Shown here: positions 10,601 through 22,600 of the stretch, in pieces | Position numbering within the stretch: position 1 is the first letter of the stretch | Layout of the letters: every line of letters starts with the position of its first letter | NCBI GenBank assembly: GCA_016800925.1 | Contig: JABCPU010000162.1 | Location: forward strand, 78,730-142,729 | From: Suillus spraguei | Taxonomy: Eukaryota > Basidiomycota > Agaricomycetes > Boletales > Suillaceae | DNA: 64,000 nt | Direction of reading: 5' to 3' | The notes under the pieces: model-generated | What the model was told of the DNA's origin: nothing | Seen by the model: only the letters and a program-made list of their open reading frames with translations | The model's database searches: none | Translations under genes and position numbers: made by a program

Positions 10601-12340
10601 TCAAGCTTTTCGGTACATGCCAGACATCATTCGATCAAAGATCAACTTTTGATCACCAACCAAAGTAGAAATATATTCCATATACCGATTATACGCCACC
10701 TCAACTCCGTTAATCGGGAAGTCATTGGCAGCTGCATTGACCCAGCCTGCGTGTGGGAGTCTCTGTAGTTCCCTACGACATATCGCTGCCGAGAAGGCGA
10801 AGGCATGTTCAAACCGAGTTTTCCAGTTACCTGTTTCCACGCAAAGATAATCCGAGTATTTCTTGTCTACCAGGACATATTCCAATAGGGCAGTGACTGA
10901 AGGGTGCGCCAATGGCACCTGGAATGATCCGACGTGACCGCCGTTCTCCACAGGCACCTGAAATTGATCGTAAAATGTCAGGGAAACACGAGTGTTATAG
11001 TAGTTTACTTACCTGGATAGGTACATCAAAAGATGAGGCGTTCTCCACCAGATTGCCAACCCTAGCGTCTTGCGACGCTTGCATGTCCGCCGCATTGGTC
11101 ATCAACAATTCAGCCAAAGATTGGTTTGATGCGAGCACGACGATCCGAGCTGCTTTTTGAAATTCGGAGTGAATATTCTTCACAGCTCCCTTCAGCCTGC
11201 TGACGAAAGTTTGACCCTCCTGCGTCGTTTTCCATCTCTTGAGGTTGTCTGTTTCTTCGCTGATAAGTCGCGCCACAAAAAATTGGTAGAGAGTAGTTAC
11301 CATCAGGACCTATCGCAGCGTCAAGTGCTGCATTCGCCATCGTAGCAATTTCCTCCGAGGGCCGGAACAAGCCGATCTCAAAGCTTCTCCGTACCATGTC
11401 TTTATAAGCCAAATTCTTCAGGTTCTCAATTACATCCTGTGATACCATGATGGGCTCTGTGTCGGACGCTATGCACTTTCCGGTGGGGCGTGCACGCTTT
11501 GTATCCCCAAAAACAGTGAACCTTTGGCTATCACGCTTATGACTCTTCCGGATCCTCTTCACGCGGCCCAAATTTTCGGTTACATTCGCCTGAAAAGAGT
11601 TGATGGGGGAATCCAAGCTATGGGTGTCGGACAAGGAAAAATGAGAGTGAAAATGCTGAGAGTCGAATGACGGCGGTGCCTGCCACTGTGGCTGCGAGGG
11701 GGGGAGCCCCGAGTTCGAGCCTCCATATTGTGCAGGCACTGGCTGTGGTACAGATGCTTGCCACTGAGGCAGTGAGGGGGGGTTCAACCCTGAGTCTGAG
11801 CCTCCGAATTGTGGGGGAACTGACTGCCACTGCGGCAATGATGGGGGGATTTGCCCTGAGTTCAAAGAGACTCCAAGTTGGGTCTGCACCGGCTGTGGGA
11901 CATGATGTGCCTGTAACTGCGACAGTGAGGAAGGGATTAGCCCTGAGTTCGAGCTTTCAAATGGTGCTGTCACTGGCTGCCACTGCGACAGTGATGGGGT
12001 GCTTAGCCCTGAGTTCGGGCTTCCAGGTTGCGCCAACATGGACGCCTCAGAATTGAAGCCTGGGTGACTGCTGCCATGGGCAAGCGTCTGCCATTGCGGC
12101 AACGAATAGTTGCCATGATGAAGCCCTGAATTCAAGTTGAAAGAGTCCCGCTCAAGCACTCGAAAACTTACCTTGGCCAGTCTGGGTCTGAGGGTCACTG
12201 CCACTGCCGCTTCCGTTTGGCATGGTTATCAGGTCGATCTCAGGCTGCAGTGGCTGTGGTTGTATTCCGTGGCTCGAAGTTGAGTGATCAAACCAAGGCT
12301 GGTCACCGAATTGGGTTTGCCATGCCTGCGAGTCTGCCAT
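10601..12340 (-). CDS. Repeat-rich protein with DUF6532-like C-terminus
   Basis: A four-exon minus-strand gene starting ATG at 12340 (MADSQAWQ). Introns lie at 12171-12126, about 11301-11250, and between FDVPIQ and VPVENGG (about 11015-10960). The second intron's acceptor is uncertain because two AGs keep frame. The N-terminal half is disordered, rich in Gln/Ser/Pro, with five to seven degenerate repeats of a 25-30 residue unit containing NSGL..PSLPQWQ. A basic segment RVKRIRKSHKRD follows. The C-terminal half is helical (EETDNLKRW, FQKAARIV) and ends with FQVPLAHPSVTALLEYVLVD and MEYISTLV. That layout of an 'F.HP' block then a 'Y..Y...L' block is typical of the fungal DUF6532 domain. The function of that domain is unknown. 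The frame is open throughout, so the gene may be live. Confidence 0.6.
11640..12060. repeat. Coding tandem repeats within the DUF6532-like gene
   Basis: Degenerate repeats of about 75-100 bp with the core GCCACTGCGGCAATGATGGG and CCCTGAGTTCG. They encode the NSGL/PSLPQWQ units. Copies differ in length, as expected for unequal exchange. Confidence 0.75.
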
Positions 12341-14999
12341 TCTATGCTTGAGTCGACGTGACCAGTGAGACAGTTTGACACGATGGTGAAGTCGAAGAAA
12401 TATTAGTACTACTATATGGTAATATCACAGATTGAAACTCGATTTGTCCGAGTCACTGCCACCGGTAGAGGGTTAAGTTCTGATAGGTTGGTCCGAGTCG
12501 TCCGAGTCGTTCATCACGATTTCTGGCTGATGCCGGGTGTTCACTGAGTTAGTACTAGTAAAAGACTCGATGTTTGATTTTCACTTACCTCATCTAACCG
12601 CCTGTTAACCCCAGCAACACGATGTGGCCAGACTGGGCAGGAAGCGCCGCGTGATTGAAATTGAAGACGCGGCAGGGTCACTGTCTTCCAATCAGTGACT
12701 GGACCCTAAAGTAATCTCCGTTACCTTGAGGTAGTACTAGTATTACTAGGTTTTTGGGGCTTCAATTCAATCATAGCTTGACTAGAATAGCCCCAAATAC
12801 TACCACCGGTTCTAGATGGCGACCAGACTCTTGGGGGCGACCCGAATCGATGTTTTTGGAAGACACCAGTTTAAGTCATCTGGTTCAAATGGGACGGTTC
12901 TAGCTGTCACACACAAACACCGCTTTGAATCGATTTTGCTTTGCCTCGTGCACAACTCGTGCATGCGATCACGACTCGTTGCTCAAGATGTCACGGTGGG
13001 ATCCGAGTATCGAAGATACTAAAACAAGACATGTTCACAAATAATGATTGTAGTACAACGCCTAGTATGATACAGTGAAGTTCGAATCAAGAAACAGATC
13101 CCAAGAAAGACGATGACTCGAACTTAAATATGGTGAAGCCAGTGACGTAGCTTACATGTGTATAGATATCCTTCGTAAGGACTCATCCACATCTAGAGGT
13201 GCACCGACACTGCCATCATTGGGGTGTGATAGTAGTGGATCTGAGACACGAAATCGTTGTGGGATCACATGTTGAGGAGGTGAAATGGGAGGGCGGCCGC
13301 TGTTTCTGCATTGGGAATGTCTCATATTCTGCTAAATGGATCTCCTGTATAAATAAATTGTTATTGTAGCAAAAAGCAGGAAGACTAACCTCTATACCAG
13401 GATCATGATCCTGTTCATCCTGCTGGACAGATTATGAGTTCCAATCCAAGGACAGAGACCTACGAATACCACGTTACCAGTAGAACGGGCCTGGGAAGCA
13501 AACTCGGACGAGACCGTGACATCCTACCGTGACACACGTATCACATTGGGATAACGTTGTGACTAAGCGCGAGAATTTCGCTTCCATATAATGTGAATCT
13601 ACAGGTGCGAGTTCTTCGGATTGGAGTTCTTCGGTTCTCGCCGGTTCTCGGTTCTCGCCGGCGCTTCGCTTTCCTTTTGTTGGCATTGAATGTGCAAACC
13701 CTTGTTCAACAATGTCCGCCCATTTGCATTAACGCACGAGGCTCGATCTCATAAAACTGATCAACACATGTATACCAAAAGCGGAGCTGACATATGCATA
13801 TGTTACTCTTGTAAGCAAAACGGAATATTCCAGCGGAGACTTTCCTCGATACCTCCGATGCACAATTTTCACTCCTTCAAGTTCGGTTCTCATTCGTTTT
13901 TCTACTATGCCTGTTACGACTCGTCTGATTTGAACCCCGCCAACCTCAGGCTCCGATGTTTCAGAATCAATTATATGTTCGATCTCCCTTTCTTGTACCT
14001 TTTCAGGGTCAGCTGAATCCGAGTCAAGCTCGAGGGTGGAATGGACTTCCACGTCACGGTGGAAGCAATACAGTAAGATTCAATCATGTTCAATATGTTT
14101 TATTGCGTTCAAAATAGCATATATAACCACTCGCAACATACTACGTTCACACAACTCCAAGGCAGAATTAGTAGTCTTTGACTGTTACTGCATCCCAAGT
14201 AGTGTGTTTCATCTTCATTCTGTTATTTGCACGACTAAATTGTGGCATTCTCCTTCAGAAATACGAGACAGACGCAGAAATCAATGAGTGATACTGTTGT
14301 ACCAATATACATATCCCATCCAGGTTGACGACACTGTCGAAGTTATCAGTAAGTTCACCAACATTATATTGCACTAGCACGATGGTAGCATCAGGCAGCA
14401 GGGGCGGGTAGTTTTGTATTGCCAATATGCTATGTCGAAATGCATTGATTTCCATGTATTTATGTCGAAGCCAGCAAGCAAGATATTAAAAAATATTCAT
14501 GTATACAGAATTTTATCTAGTACTAGTCAATGCGTAGGTCGGCGCCGATGCGCATCGTTTTCGCACCGGCTAGTACTACTGGCGCGTCCATGCAATCATG
14601 ATACGAAGTGTCATCATGTATATCTAGCATGACTCATCACGTGGAAATGACCGTGTCCGATTTACACTGGGCATTAAGACCCATCGGATATCAAACTTCC
14701 TGATGCCATTGGACAGCACCGTATCCAGACTCGTCCCCGTCTGTCTTTCAAGGTCTGTTCTGCGTTTTCAAATTGAATACTATATCAGGCGGTAACGTTG
14801 ATATTAGTATTGGACCGCATATGGAAAGTCATAGGCTTGTACTTTCTCACTTACTATGGCAATTCGGAAAGATCGCATCCTTTCACTAATAATAAGTATT
14901 AATACCGCAGTTTATGTTCAAAAGTGCCTTAGCTTTTCAAACTCAGTTATTTCCCACTTGCTCGCCAGCCCATACTGAGGCTTGAGCATACGAAGTAGC
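12341..14999. other. Mostly non-coding, possible minus-strand remnants
   Basis: No convincing gene. On the minus strand 14052-13729 is open and starts with an acidic, Glu-rich segment (DPEKVQEREIEHIIDSETSE). Another open stretch at about 13330-13190 reads PPISPPQHVIPQRF. They could be exons of a lost gene, but no splice chain or family was recognised. Several TAGTACTAGTA palindromes occur (12404, 12549, 12731, 14517, 14571). Confidence 0.3.
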
Positions 15000-15884
15000 A
15001 TGCACTTCCACACTCCTCCAAACTCTACCAGGGGATCTACTCCTGACTATGAGGGTAAGGATGAACTTGGACAACGTACCGCTGCCCTTTTGCGCAGTCC
15101 CGAGCAGGATGGCCTTCCTGCTCTCGACAGTGCGACTCCGAGTCGTCCTGCCTCACGAAATATACACAACACCTTGAAACGTGCAAGGTCACGATCACTT
15201 GACTCTACATATGAGTCATCTGATGATGGTATGACTGAACCTATAACCCCTCCTCCAATACTACGCCAATTATCTCGTTTTGTGAAGCGCGCAAAAACGG
15301 ACCCCAAACCATATCAGAGGGATGTTGCCGCCGCACTCGATTCCCTCTTTCTTGAAAATCAATCATGTCCCGATGACTCTGTGACTGTAGTCCTTCCTCA
15401 GGTATGTTTATGTATGTATATTCGCGCATTGCTGGTTGACCCATTTTCGTACTAGGGCAATGTTAAGCTTGAGCATGACCTGCAACAGTTGTCTCCCGAG
15501 GCCGTAGCTCAAGCTGTCGTCACGATGCACGCTGAGGTTGAATTCAGGCGTGTTCGTGCTCTGGCAAGAGCCCACGAAATCAATGCGACAACTCAACGCT
15601 TGAGGTTACTCCACATGGTTCTGGAGGATGAAGGTGAAACATATGCAAATGCTGCCCTAGAACCTTTGGACACTTCGATAGGAGGGTTTGTCAAGTGTGG
15701 CACGAAACAGACGAGAGAAGACATTAATTTGGGTGTCGCCGCATATAGTCGAGAGGCGATGTCATTCGCTATTGCAGACTCACAGCTGGATCACTTTGAG
15801 GGTACTGCTCGTGCGTCTTTTATCCATCCGCTGATGTTGTTGCTGCTGACGAACGTTGACAAGGCACGTTGTCGGACAAGTTGA
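15000..15884 (+). CDS. Unknown two-exon gene family, better copy
   Basis: Exons 15000-15401 and 15456-15884 join in frame across a 54 nt intron (GTATGT...ACTAG), giving about 294 codons with stop. The ATG at 15000 (MHFHTPPNSTRG) is preferred because the upstream frame lacks an earlier ATG. The N-terminal part is disordered and charged. The middle reads ILRQLSRFVKRAKTD. The C-terminal part is helical and Ala-rich (SPEAVAQAVVTMHAEVEFR, RALARAHEINATTQR). No domain was recognised. A decayed relative lies at 1-665. It may be complete or have lost 3' exons, because the last 20 codons look unlike the rest. Confidence 0.55.
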
Positions 15885-16893
15885 AGTTGAATGTTACCAC
15901 CAAGGACTCGCCGCAAGACTGTTCAGCTTATTCAAGATCAAGAAACCATGTCGATACGATTGAAGCTCAAGTAATTACTGTATCGATCATCTCATGATTG
16001 TACTGATCCTGCGTGACAGATAACATAGCCGTTGATTTTGTGCAATAGAATTGAGGCGTTACAGAAGAAGTTGTTCTTACTGTGATATGTGGGATTAGCG
16101 CTGTGGTTTTCACTGCGCCCTAATCTGTCCTTTCTTTTTGTAATTCTATGCCTATCTCCTGTACCAATTTGTCGTTGATTCTTGAGGTGACACGCACTCA
16201 AATACTGTTATGCGAGTGCGATGGGTGCAGATCATTATCAGCGTGTGGAGTTATTAAAGCATGTGAAAAGAAGTCAGCAGCTAACATTTCATTATACGAG
16301 TCAAATAACATTTTGAACTTGACAAATTTACTCGACGCACTCGTTTTGAGTTCGACAGAATCTTTTCACTAAGTTTCGAGTCGCGAGACCCTGCGGGTCC
16401 CAGCCCAAATAGCTACACAAATATCGTTGCTACTATTTGTAAAATTAGACATCATTGTTTACCAATATATCTGATTCCTTATACGTTGAACACGAGAGCA
16501 GAAAGAGTATATTTGAACTACGGCCCGCCGGGTCTACTAGTAGTACTGGAAATTCTCAGTACATCGGCTGCATTAAAACTAACTTCAACAACAGTAGCCA
16601 AACAAATGCGGCCGAGCCATCACTTGGCTACCTTATGGATGCGTCACTGAGTTGAAGTATTCAAGTCAATACTTATGCTAGCCAGTCTGACCCAGTCACG
16701 GTGTTATGCGAATCTTACTGGAAACTTTCTACTTCTTTTTTCGATGGTATCTTGCGGAGCTCAAGGATGCTCATGGGAGCGGGCGCACCTCAGGCAGGAC
16801 ATTTCGGTGCTTATAAGAGGTCTATCAGACCCGGTTTCTATGTTGTTGGAAACCCATCTGCAAGATTCACCCTCCCTCCTATCTAATAATAAC
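15885..16893. other. Intergenic, no gene seen
   Basis: Only short unrelated open frames. A CTACTAGTAGTACT palindrome lies near 16536. Confidence 0.4.
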
Positions 16894-17370
16894 TTACATA
16901 TAGGAATAGCTCATGCACCTCCTGCAACCCTCCCACGAGCCTCTCGTCCATGATTTTGTAGCTTTTGGTGGCTCATTGGTGGGCTCCAGCGGTATGCATG
17001 ATGGTCTCGCAGATGGCGGGCGACTTCGCTTTTGAGAGCCTGCAATGGAGGCAGGAGCAAGTGCACTAAACTTGCATTTTCCACGGCTGGTGCTTGTCCA
17101 TTCAGAGTTGGCAGCAGAACTTTCAGTGGAGGGTGGCAGAAAGGTAGATGAAACAGGTGGACTGAGGGATTCTAGATCCACAGAAGATGGTGGTCCTCAA
17201 GACATGTTCTCTAGTGTACTAGCAGGGATGGTAGGATTCTGAGGCGGCGTGCTGCTGATTGTGGTGGTCCAAAAAATATGCGAATTTTTTGACTGACTTG
17301 GCATTAACTGTTCCATGATCTCAAGGTGATCAAAGCCCCTCATCATGAAGGGCTTTGCATGAGGATGTGA
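16894..17370 (-). pseudogene. Myb/SANT-like gene, 3' part (exon 3)
   Basis: The downstream half of the gene whose 5' half is at 25719-26226. The acceptor TTTACAG ends at 17371. The exon then reads SHPHAKPFMMRGFDHLEIM and MPSQSK, which follows directly in frame from the exon 2 end HFTK on the far side of the retrotransposon. A TGA at 17197-17199 interrupts the exon at a position where CGA would keep it open, after which the same frame continues (LESLSPPVSSTFLPP). The gene is therefore broken both by insertion and by a stop. Confidence 0.75.
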
Positions 17371-17394
17371 CTGTAAATAATGACATTGAGGAGT

Positions 17395-17398
17395 GCGC
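17395..17398. repeat. Target-site duplication GCGC, left copy
   Basis: GCGC lies directly before TGTAACGAAC, the left edge of the insertion. The same GCGC follows TTTACA at the right edge (25692-25695). Confidence 0.75.
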
Positions 17399-17490
17399 TG
17401 TAACGAACATATTGGCACTGGGCTTGAAACCCTATCTTTTGACACTCGTCTCATGTCTATAGGAGTTACCACTTGTCCCAGGGACGACCA
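17399..17490 (-). repeat. Remnant of the 3' LTR end
   Basis: About 80-90 bp that match, in inverted orientation, the last part of the solo LTR at 18457-19406 (shared landmarks GCCAATATGTTC, GAGTTACCACTTGTCC). The terminal bases TTCGTTACA read on the minus strand lie at the insertion edge. The rest of the LTR is missing. Confidence 0.55.
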
Positions 17491-17519
17491 TAGGTGGATG
17501 AATATGAAGTTCTTTTAAC

Positions 17520-17920
17520 TGATGACTGAGTGTGGTAATCTCAGTGAGATCGCTATCTAGTTCTCCAGCTACATCAGGAAATTCGCACATTCCTTAACGT
17601 GCCCTTATGCGGACTTATTTACACTTAACTGCCTTGGTGAAATTGAATCTACTTGTCCAAAATTTCAACGTGAATGAATTCAGAAAAAAAAAGTTGAGAT
17701 ATATTAATATACATGTTTTATTGTATTTCGCACTCAAAAAATATAAGATATGCCAGGTGAATGATGTGAGAGAGAGCAAACAAGTTTTGAGATAAGTGAG
17801 TTAAGCTGATTAAGCACGTCAAGGAATGTGTGAATTTCCTGATGTATGAGATGACTGAGCGCGATAATCTCAGCAAGCTCGTTATGTAGTTCTCCAGTTA
17901 TGACCGCTTTCTCGTGCATG
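17520..17920. repeat. Imperfect direct repeat of ~80 bp
   Basis: The segment from GATGACTGAG through AATCTCAG and TAGTTCTCCAG at 17520-17600 recurs at 17846-17925. It lies inside the extra open frame of the element and may mark a deletion or slippage boundary. Confidence 0.5.
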
Positions 17921-18456
17921 ACGGAGCATTCAGTAAATAGATGAGGAGGTTCTGTGTCCTCATCAAGTGTGGTGGTAGTATTGACTGGGGATAGCATGGG
18001 TTGTGTTTCGTAGTGATGGATGGCGTCAATTAAACAAGCTACCAATCCTCTCGCTTCTCTAGAGTCGACCGTTGCTTCTTCAATTTCTCCAATCATAGTG
18101 TTGGCTGTGTTATTGGCTTCCTGAACAGCAGCGAGTAAGCCAGTAAGGGCAGTGATATTAGAACGAGTGCCTGAATCACAGGTGGGAGGAGCAGGAATTG
18201 GAAGTGGATCTCTTTGCGGAGAGGGAGGTCTAGCCACACCTGCTCGACGCTTGGCCACGATGTGAATAGCCGTTTCAACATCAGCCTTAAAAGAATTGGG
18301 AAGGAGAAGCAGCCCGTAAGCGTGAATGCGTTTCTGGCAGTGTAGGATTTGTTGATGGATAGTATCATCTTGAACATCATGGCATAGAGTTTTGATGAGG
18401 GCGGCCGTGAGGATGATATTGGTAAAGGAGGATGGTGATGAATGCATCCTTGCCAG
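17734..18456 (-). pseudogene. Extra open frame of the element, 3' half
   Basis: Open on the minus strand from the left edge of the solo LTR, encoding about 240 residues: a helical N-terminus (ALIKTLCHDVQ), a Pro-rich linker (PSPQRDPLPIPAPP), then a helical Ala/Glu-rich C-terminus (HNELAEIIALSHLIHQEI). It has no recognised domain. Its 5' half continues at 19411-19585 on the other side of the solo LTR. The frame across the junction is not certain, possibly because of an intron. The product could be an accessory protein of the retrotransposon or a captured gene. Confidence 0.4.
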
Positions 18457-19406
18457 TGTAAAGATACAACCTAGCCTGGGCTGTAGATAAACCACTGCCT
18501 AAACTAGTATGTGAGTCTTGCGCTCCGTCTAGTCTGCTTCACTTGTGAGAACAAGAGCGTTCGACCCTAAAGGGGGATGCCTATTAGTATGGTCAAGTTC
18601 GAGTCTAACTTATGTGCGAAACAAGCGTCAAGGTCAGCAGTAAGTTGCTGTGGTCAGCGATGATACCACCAGAACTAGCGTCGTGTGTAGCGGCGCTACT
18701 GTGGTCGAGATATGGTCAGTAACAGTTGCGTCAAGCGATTATATCAGCGGTAGCGGTAAGGTTGCGAGCAGTGCAAGGAAACAGTAAAGAAGTCCGTGGT
18801 ACTTTCAGCGGTAAAGTAGCGGTGCGTGAGAAGTTCAGTCAAAGTAACAGTCAAAAGTCCAGTGGTATGCCAGCGGTAACGGAGAATGAGCGTGATAGAT
18901 TAACGAGTGATAAGGAAACTTTAAAGACTATGTCCACTACTGGGTAGATCCAGAGCTAGACAATAATCCTGACCTATAGTACGTGCAATGGTGTAAAATC
19001 AGGTACTTCTATCGTGCGGGGTACGTGGTGCTTATATCCTAAATCATATGTACTCGGAATACTCTAGGCGAGATCAGTAGCGCTGGAGTGTAGTAACCGC
19101 TGTAAGTAAACATAGCGCGAGGCGCTGTGGCACGAGGCGACATGTAATAAGGCTCGCCGTGGAATCAGTGATAATGAACATAAAACAAATGACACACCAA
19201 ATGGAGCTATGTGGATGCGGCAAGGACATGGAAGGACATTGGTATGTGGAACGTGGTGCGGCAGTCGGTACAGTGTGCGGTAAGCGTGGGATGCTGCTGG
19301 TACTGCTAAAGGGGTAAGACGGCCATGGACAAGTGGTAACTCCTGTAGATGTGAGACGAATGTCAAAAGGTGGGGTTTTAAGCCCAGCGCCAATATGTTC
19401 ATTACA
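18457..19406 (+). mobile_element. Solo LTR, 950 bp
   Basis: Begins TGTAAAGATACAACC and ends TATGTTCATTACA, flanked on both sides by CCAG (18453-18456 and 19407-19410). Its first ~270 bp match the reverse complement of the 25691-25430 LTR segment closely (shared CCTAAAGGGGGATGCCT, TATGGTCAAGTTC). It lies in the opposite orientation to the host retrotransposon. It interrupts the extra open frame. A solo LTR arises by recombination between the two LTRs of a full element. Confidence 0.8.
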
Positions 19407-19410
19407 CCAG

Positions 19411-19585
19411 TAAGGATCTTTTCAATCTCGGTTGCATGTCCAGGACAGAGGAGGGCGGCTTCGATGAAGGAGTTTCCGTCAATGTTTCTGATGAGGTCGT
19501 CATATTGATCGGCGGTGGTGTAAGTTTCTTCACCGATGGAGTGGATGTAAGCAGTAGGGAAGGAGGCAGTTGCAGAGGAAGTCAT
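19411..19585 (-). pseudogene. Extra open frame of the element, 5' half
   Basis: Starts ATG at 19585 (MTSSATASFPTAY), 30 bases after the end of the chromodomain frame, and encodes a segment NIDGNSFIEAALLCPGHATE before the solo LTR interrupts it. The apparent continuation through 19064 is reading into the LTR. The function is unknown. Confidence 0.4.
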
Positions 19586-19614
19586 ATTGAATAGTTTGTG
19601 GGGCTAGTTCAAAT

Positions 19615-22600
19615 TCAAAGGGCGTGTCGTTTCTTATAAGCATTCAGGATTCGTGCAGAATTTGCTAAGTTCTTTATGGGGATCCATTTGTTATCTCCCA
19701 ATGAATATCCTTTCCAGGAGACAAGATAGTGTTGGCAATTGCTGGTTCCTTTATGGGAAAGAATTGCTTCTACTTCATATTCTTCTTCTTCTTCAATGAT
19801 ATCAGGTGGTGGTTCAAGGAAGTTCGGGTTATGTACATCGTTTTTGCTATAGGACGATAACACAGAAGCATGGAAGGTGGGGTGGATCTTCCATTGCGGA
19901 GGAAGTTTGAGTGTGAATGTGATAGGTGATAAGACGTTGGTGATTGGGAAAGGTCTGTATCGCTTTGGTGCAAGCTTTCACAATGGGAGTTTGAGTCTAA
20001 GATTAGCAGCAGATAGCCAAACCTTATCTCCAATCTTCCATGGTTGGTATTTATCTCCTCAGGATCGTTCTGCCATTCTTTGCATAGCAATGTTATGGCA
20101 TGCAATGGCTTCTTCTTGGATCTTCTGCTGCTGGTACGGTAGAATAAGGGATTAAATGGGGAATGGCACAGGGTTTGTATCCCATCATGAGAAAGAATGG
20201 TGAAGCATTTTGGGCATTGTGTTTACGATGATTGTGAATGAATTCAGCGATAGGGAGGTGCTCTATCCATTCTTCAGGGTTGTTGTGGCAGTAGATATGC
20301 AAATGGGTTTCTAATTCTTGGTTTAATCATTTGGTTTGTCTGTCAGTCTGAGGATGATAGGCGGTAGATGGGGTGATGGTATAATCAAGGAGTTGTGCAA
20401 GTTCTTTTGAAAATCTTGATAGAAACTGCGGTCCTCAATCTGATATGACTTTGTTGTGGAGACCAAACCGTCAATAGACATGTTTCAAACATAACTTTGC
20501 TACACCTTCGGAGGTTACTGTTTTAAGGCAAGGGATAATAATTACCCCCTTCATAAGGCCATGGTCCACCACGACCATGATACTATCAAAGCCCCCAGAA
20601 ATGGGGAGATCAGTGATCAAATCAATGGAGATTTGCGAGAAGGGGCAGGTAGCGGAGGAAGGAATGGGGACAAGTGGAGGTTGGACCGGATGAGTATCTG
20701 ATTTCATTTGCTGACAAAGGGCGCAACCCTTGACATATTTATGGATATAGGCACCCATAGAAGGCCACCAGGCTTCCCATTGTAACAGACAAACTCAGGC
20801 TGACCTTGAAACAGTAGTTTTTGCATAGTGTCTCTTACTTAGGCTTTCCTTACCTTAGGTCCGCATTTTGGCTGATTACATAAGAACCTACCTTACATCT
20901 GTCTTTATACCACTTCACCAGTAGCAGTAGGAGTCTGAGACTTACTGTTTGAATGATAGTTTTACTCTTCTCTGAGCTCTGAGCCTTGGACCAGAAACCC
21001 TTGGGTTGAATAGCAGCTAGGCAGCATTCAACATATATCTGCACCCCAGCAGAGTTGTGTTACCCACACTGTTTAACAAGTTCTTCAGTTTTAAAACAGC
21101 CAGGATGACCAGCAGTGATATGATCATGATAGCAAGCAAGGGTAGCGGTGCGATGAATGGGAGGAATGTAAGCACGGTTCTTGAAATAGAGCACATCATG
21201 TTTGATCTTCCAATTGGACAATACTGACTTCATGGGAGGAAGACAGACACCGTCTAGTGCATCCGACGCCATTTTGAATACAGGGTCATCCAAAGGGTCA
21301 GAAGTAGCCAATACATCAAGTAGATCGTTATCGATGAGTCAGATGAACAGGGAATCAGGAAGAAGCACAGCATCTTCATTATTACAACAACCATTGTCAT
21401 GATCTGGGCGATGTGAGAGAGCATCTGGAGCAGCTAGTTTAGTGCCTGCAACATGATGTAGTTCAATGTCAAAGAGTGACAATGTCAATTGCCAGCGAGC
21501 TTGTCGTCAAGTCAACTTCTGTGCAGTACGGAAGTACAGAAGGTTTTTGTGGTCAGTGAAGACAATGACAGTGTGGGCGCTCCCTTCAAGATAGTAATGC
21601 CATTCATTTAAGGCATGGATAACTGCAAGTAATTCCCGATCGAAAATCTGATAGTTGCATTCCACTGGGTTTAGTGACTGAGATAGGTAAGCGCATTGGT
21701 GATAAATGCCATTTTCGTTGGTTTGCAATAGGACGCCTCCAGTTGCTACAAAAGAAGCATTGGTTGCGACTGCAAATTGCCGGGATGGATCTGGATTGCG
21801 AAGTACCGGTTGTTTTATAAAGTGTCCCTTGAGGTCTTGGAAGGTATCCTGACATTGAGCCGTCCAAAGGAAAGAAGTATCCTTCTTTGTTAGATCGATG
21901 AGGGGTCATGCAATATCAGAGTAATGGGAGATAAATGTGTAGTAAAAGTTGCAGAATCCTAAAAACAACCGAACATCTCTTACGCTTTTTGGAACAGGCC
22001 ATTCAGCAATCCCTTTTGTCTTGGCAGTATCCATAGCAATCTGTCCAGGCCAAATGATCATTCCAAGGTATTCCACTTCATCAGTGTCAAAGGTACACTT
22101 TTCTGGTTTCAGGAAAAGATGTTCGTTCCATATCTTCATCAGTACTCGTCTGGTACGTTCGCAATGTTCCTCCATAGTTGTCAAGAAAATGAGGATATCA
22201 TCCATATAGATAACCATCCATCCTTCATTAATCTCCTGCTGGAAGGTGCGATTCATGTATGCTTGAAATGTGGCTGGTGAATTACATAACTCAAAGAACA
22301 TGACATTAGGTTTGTAGAGACCGAATTCCGTTGTGAATGCAGCTGTCCATCAATCCTCGGGATGGATGTGGATGTTGTTGTATCCTGACTGTATATTCAT
22401 TTTCGTGAAGAATTGTGCGTTGTGAAGCCGTGCTACAAGAGATACTGGTAAGGGACGTGGATAAGCATTTTTGACCGTCCAATTATTGATGTAACAATAG
22501 TCCTGGCAAGGACAGAGTTCTCCGCTCTTCTTTCCAATGAAGAAGAACCCACTAGCTTGGGGTGATTTTGATTCAGAAATGAACCCCTTAGCAACGTTTT

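Noticed and set aside
18720..18950. Short plus-strand open frame within the solo LTR
   Set aside because: Falls entirely within the LTR and has no domain or relative.
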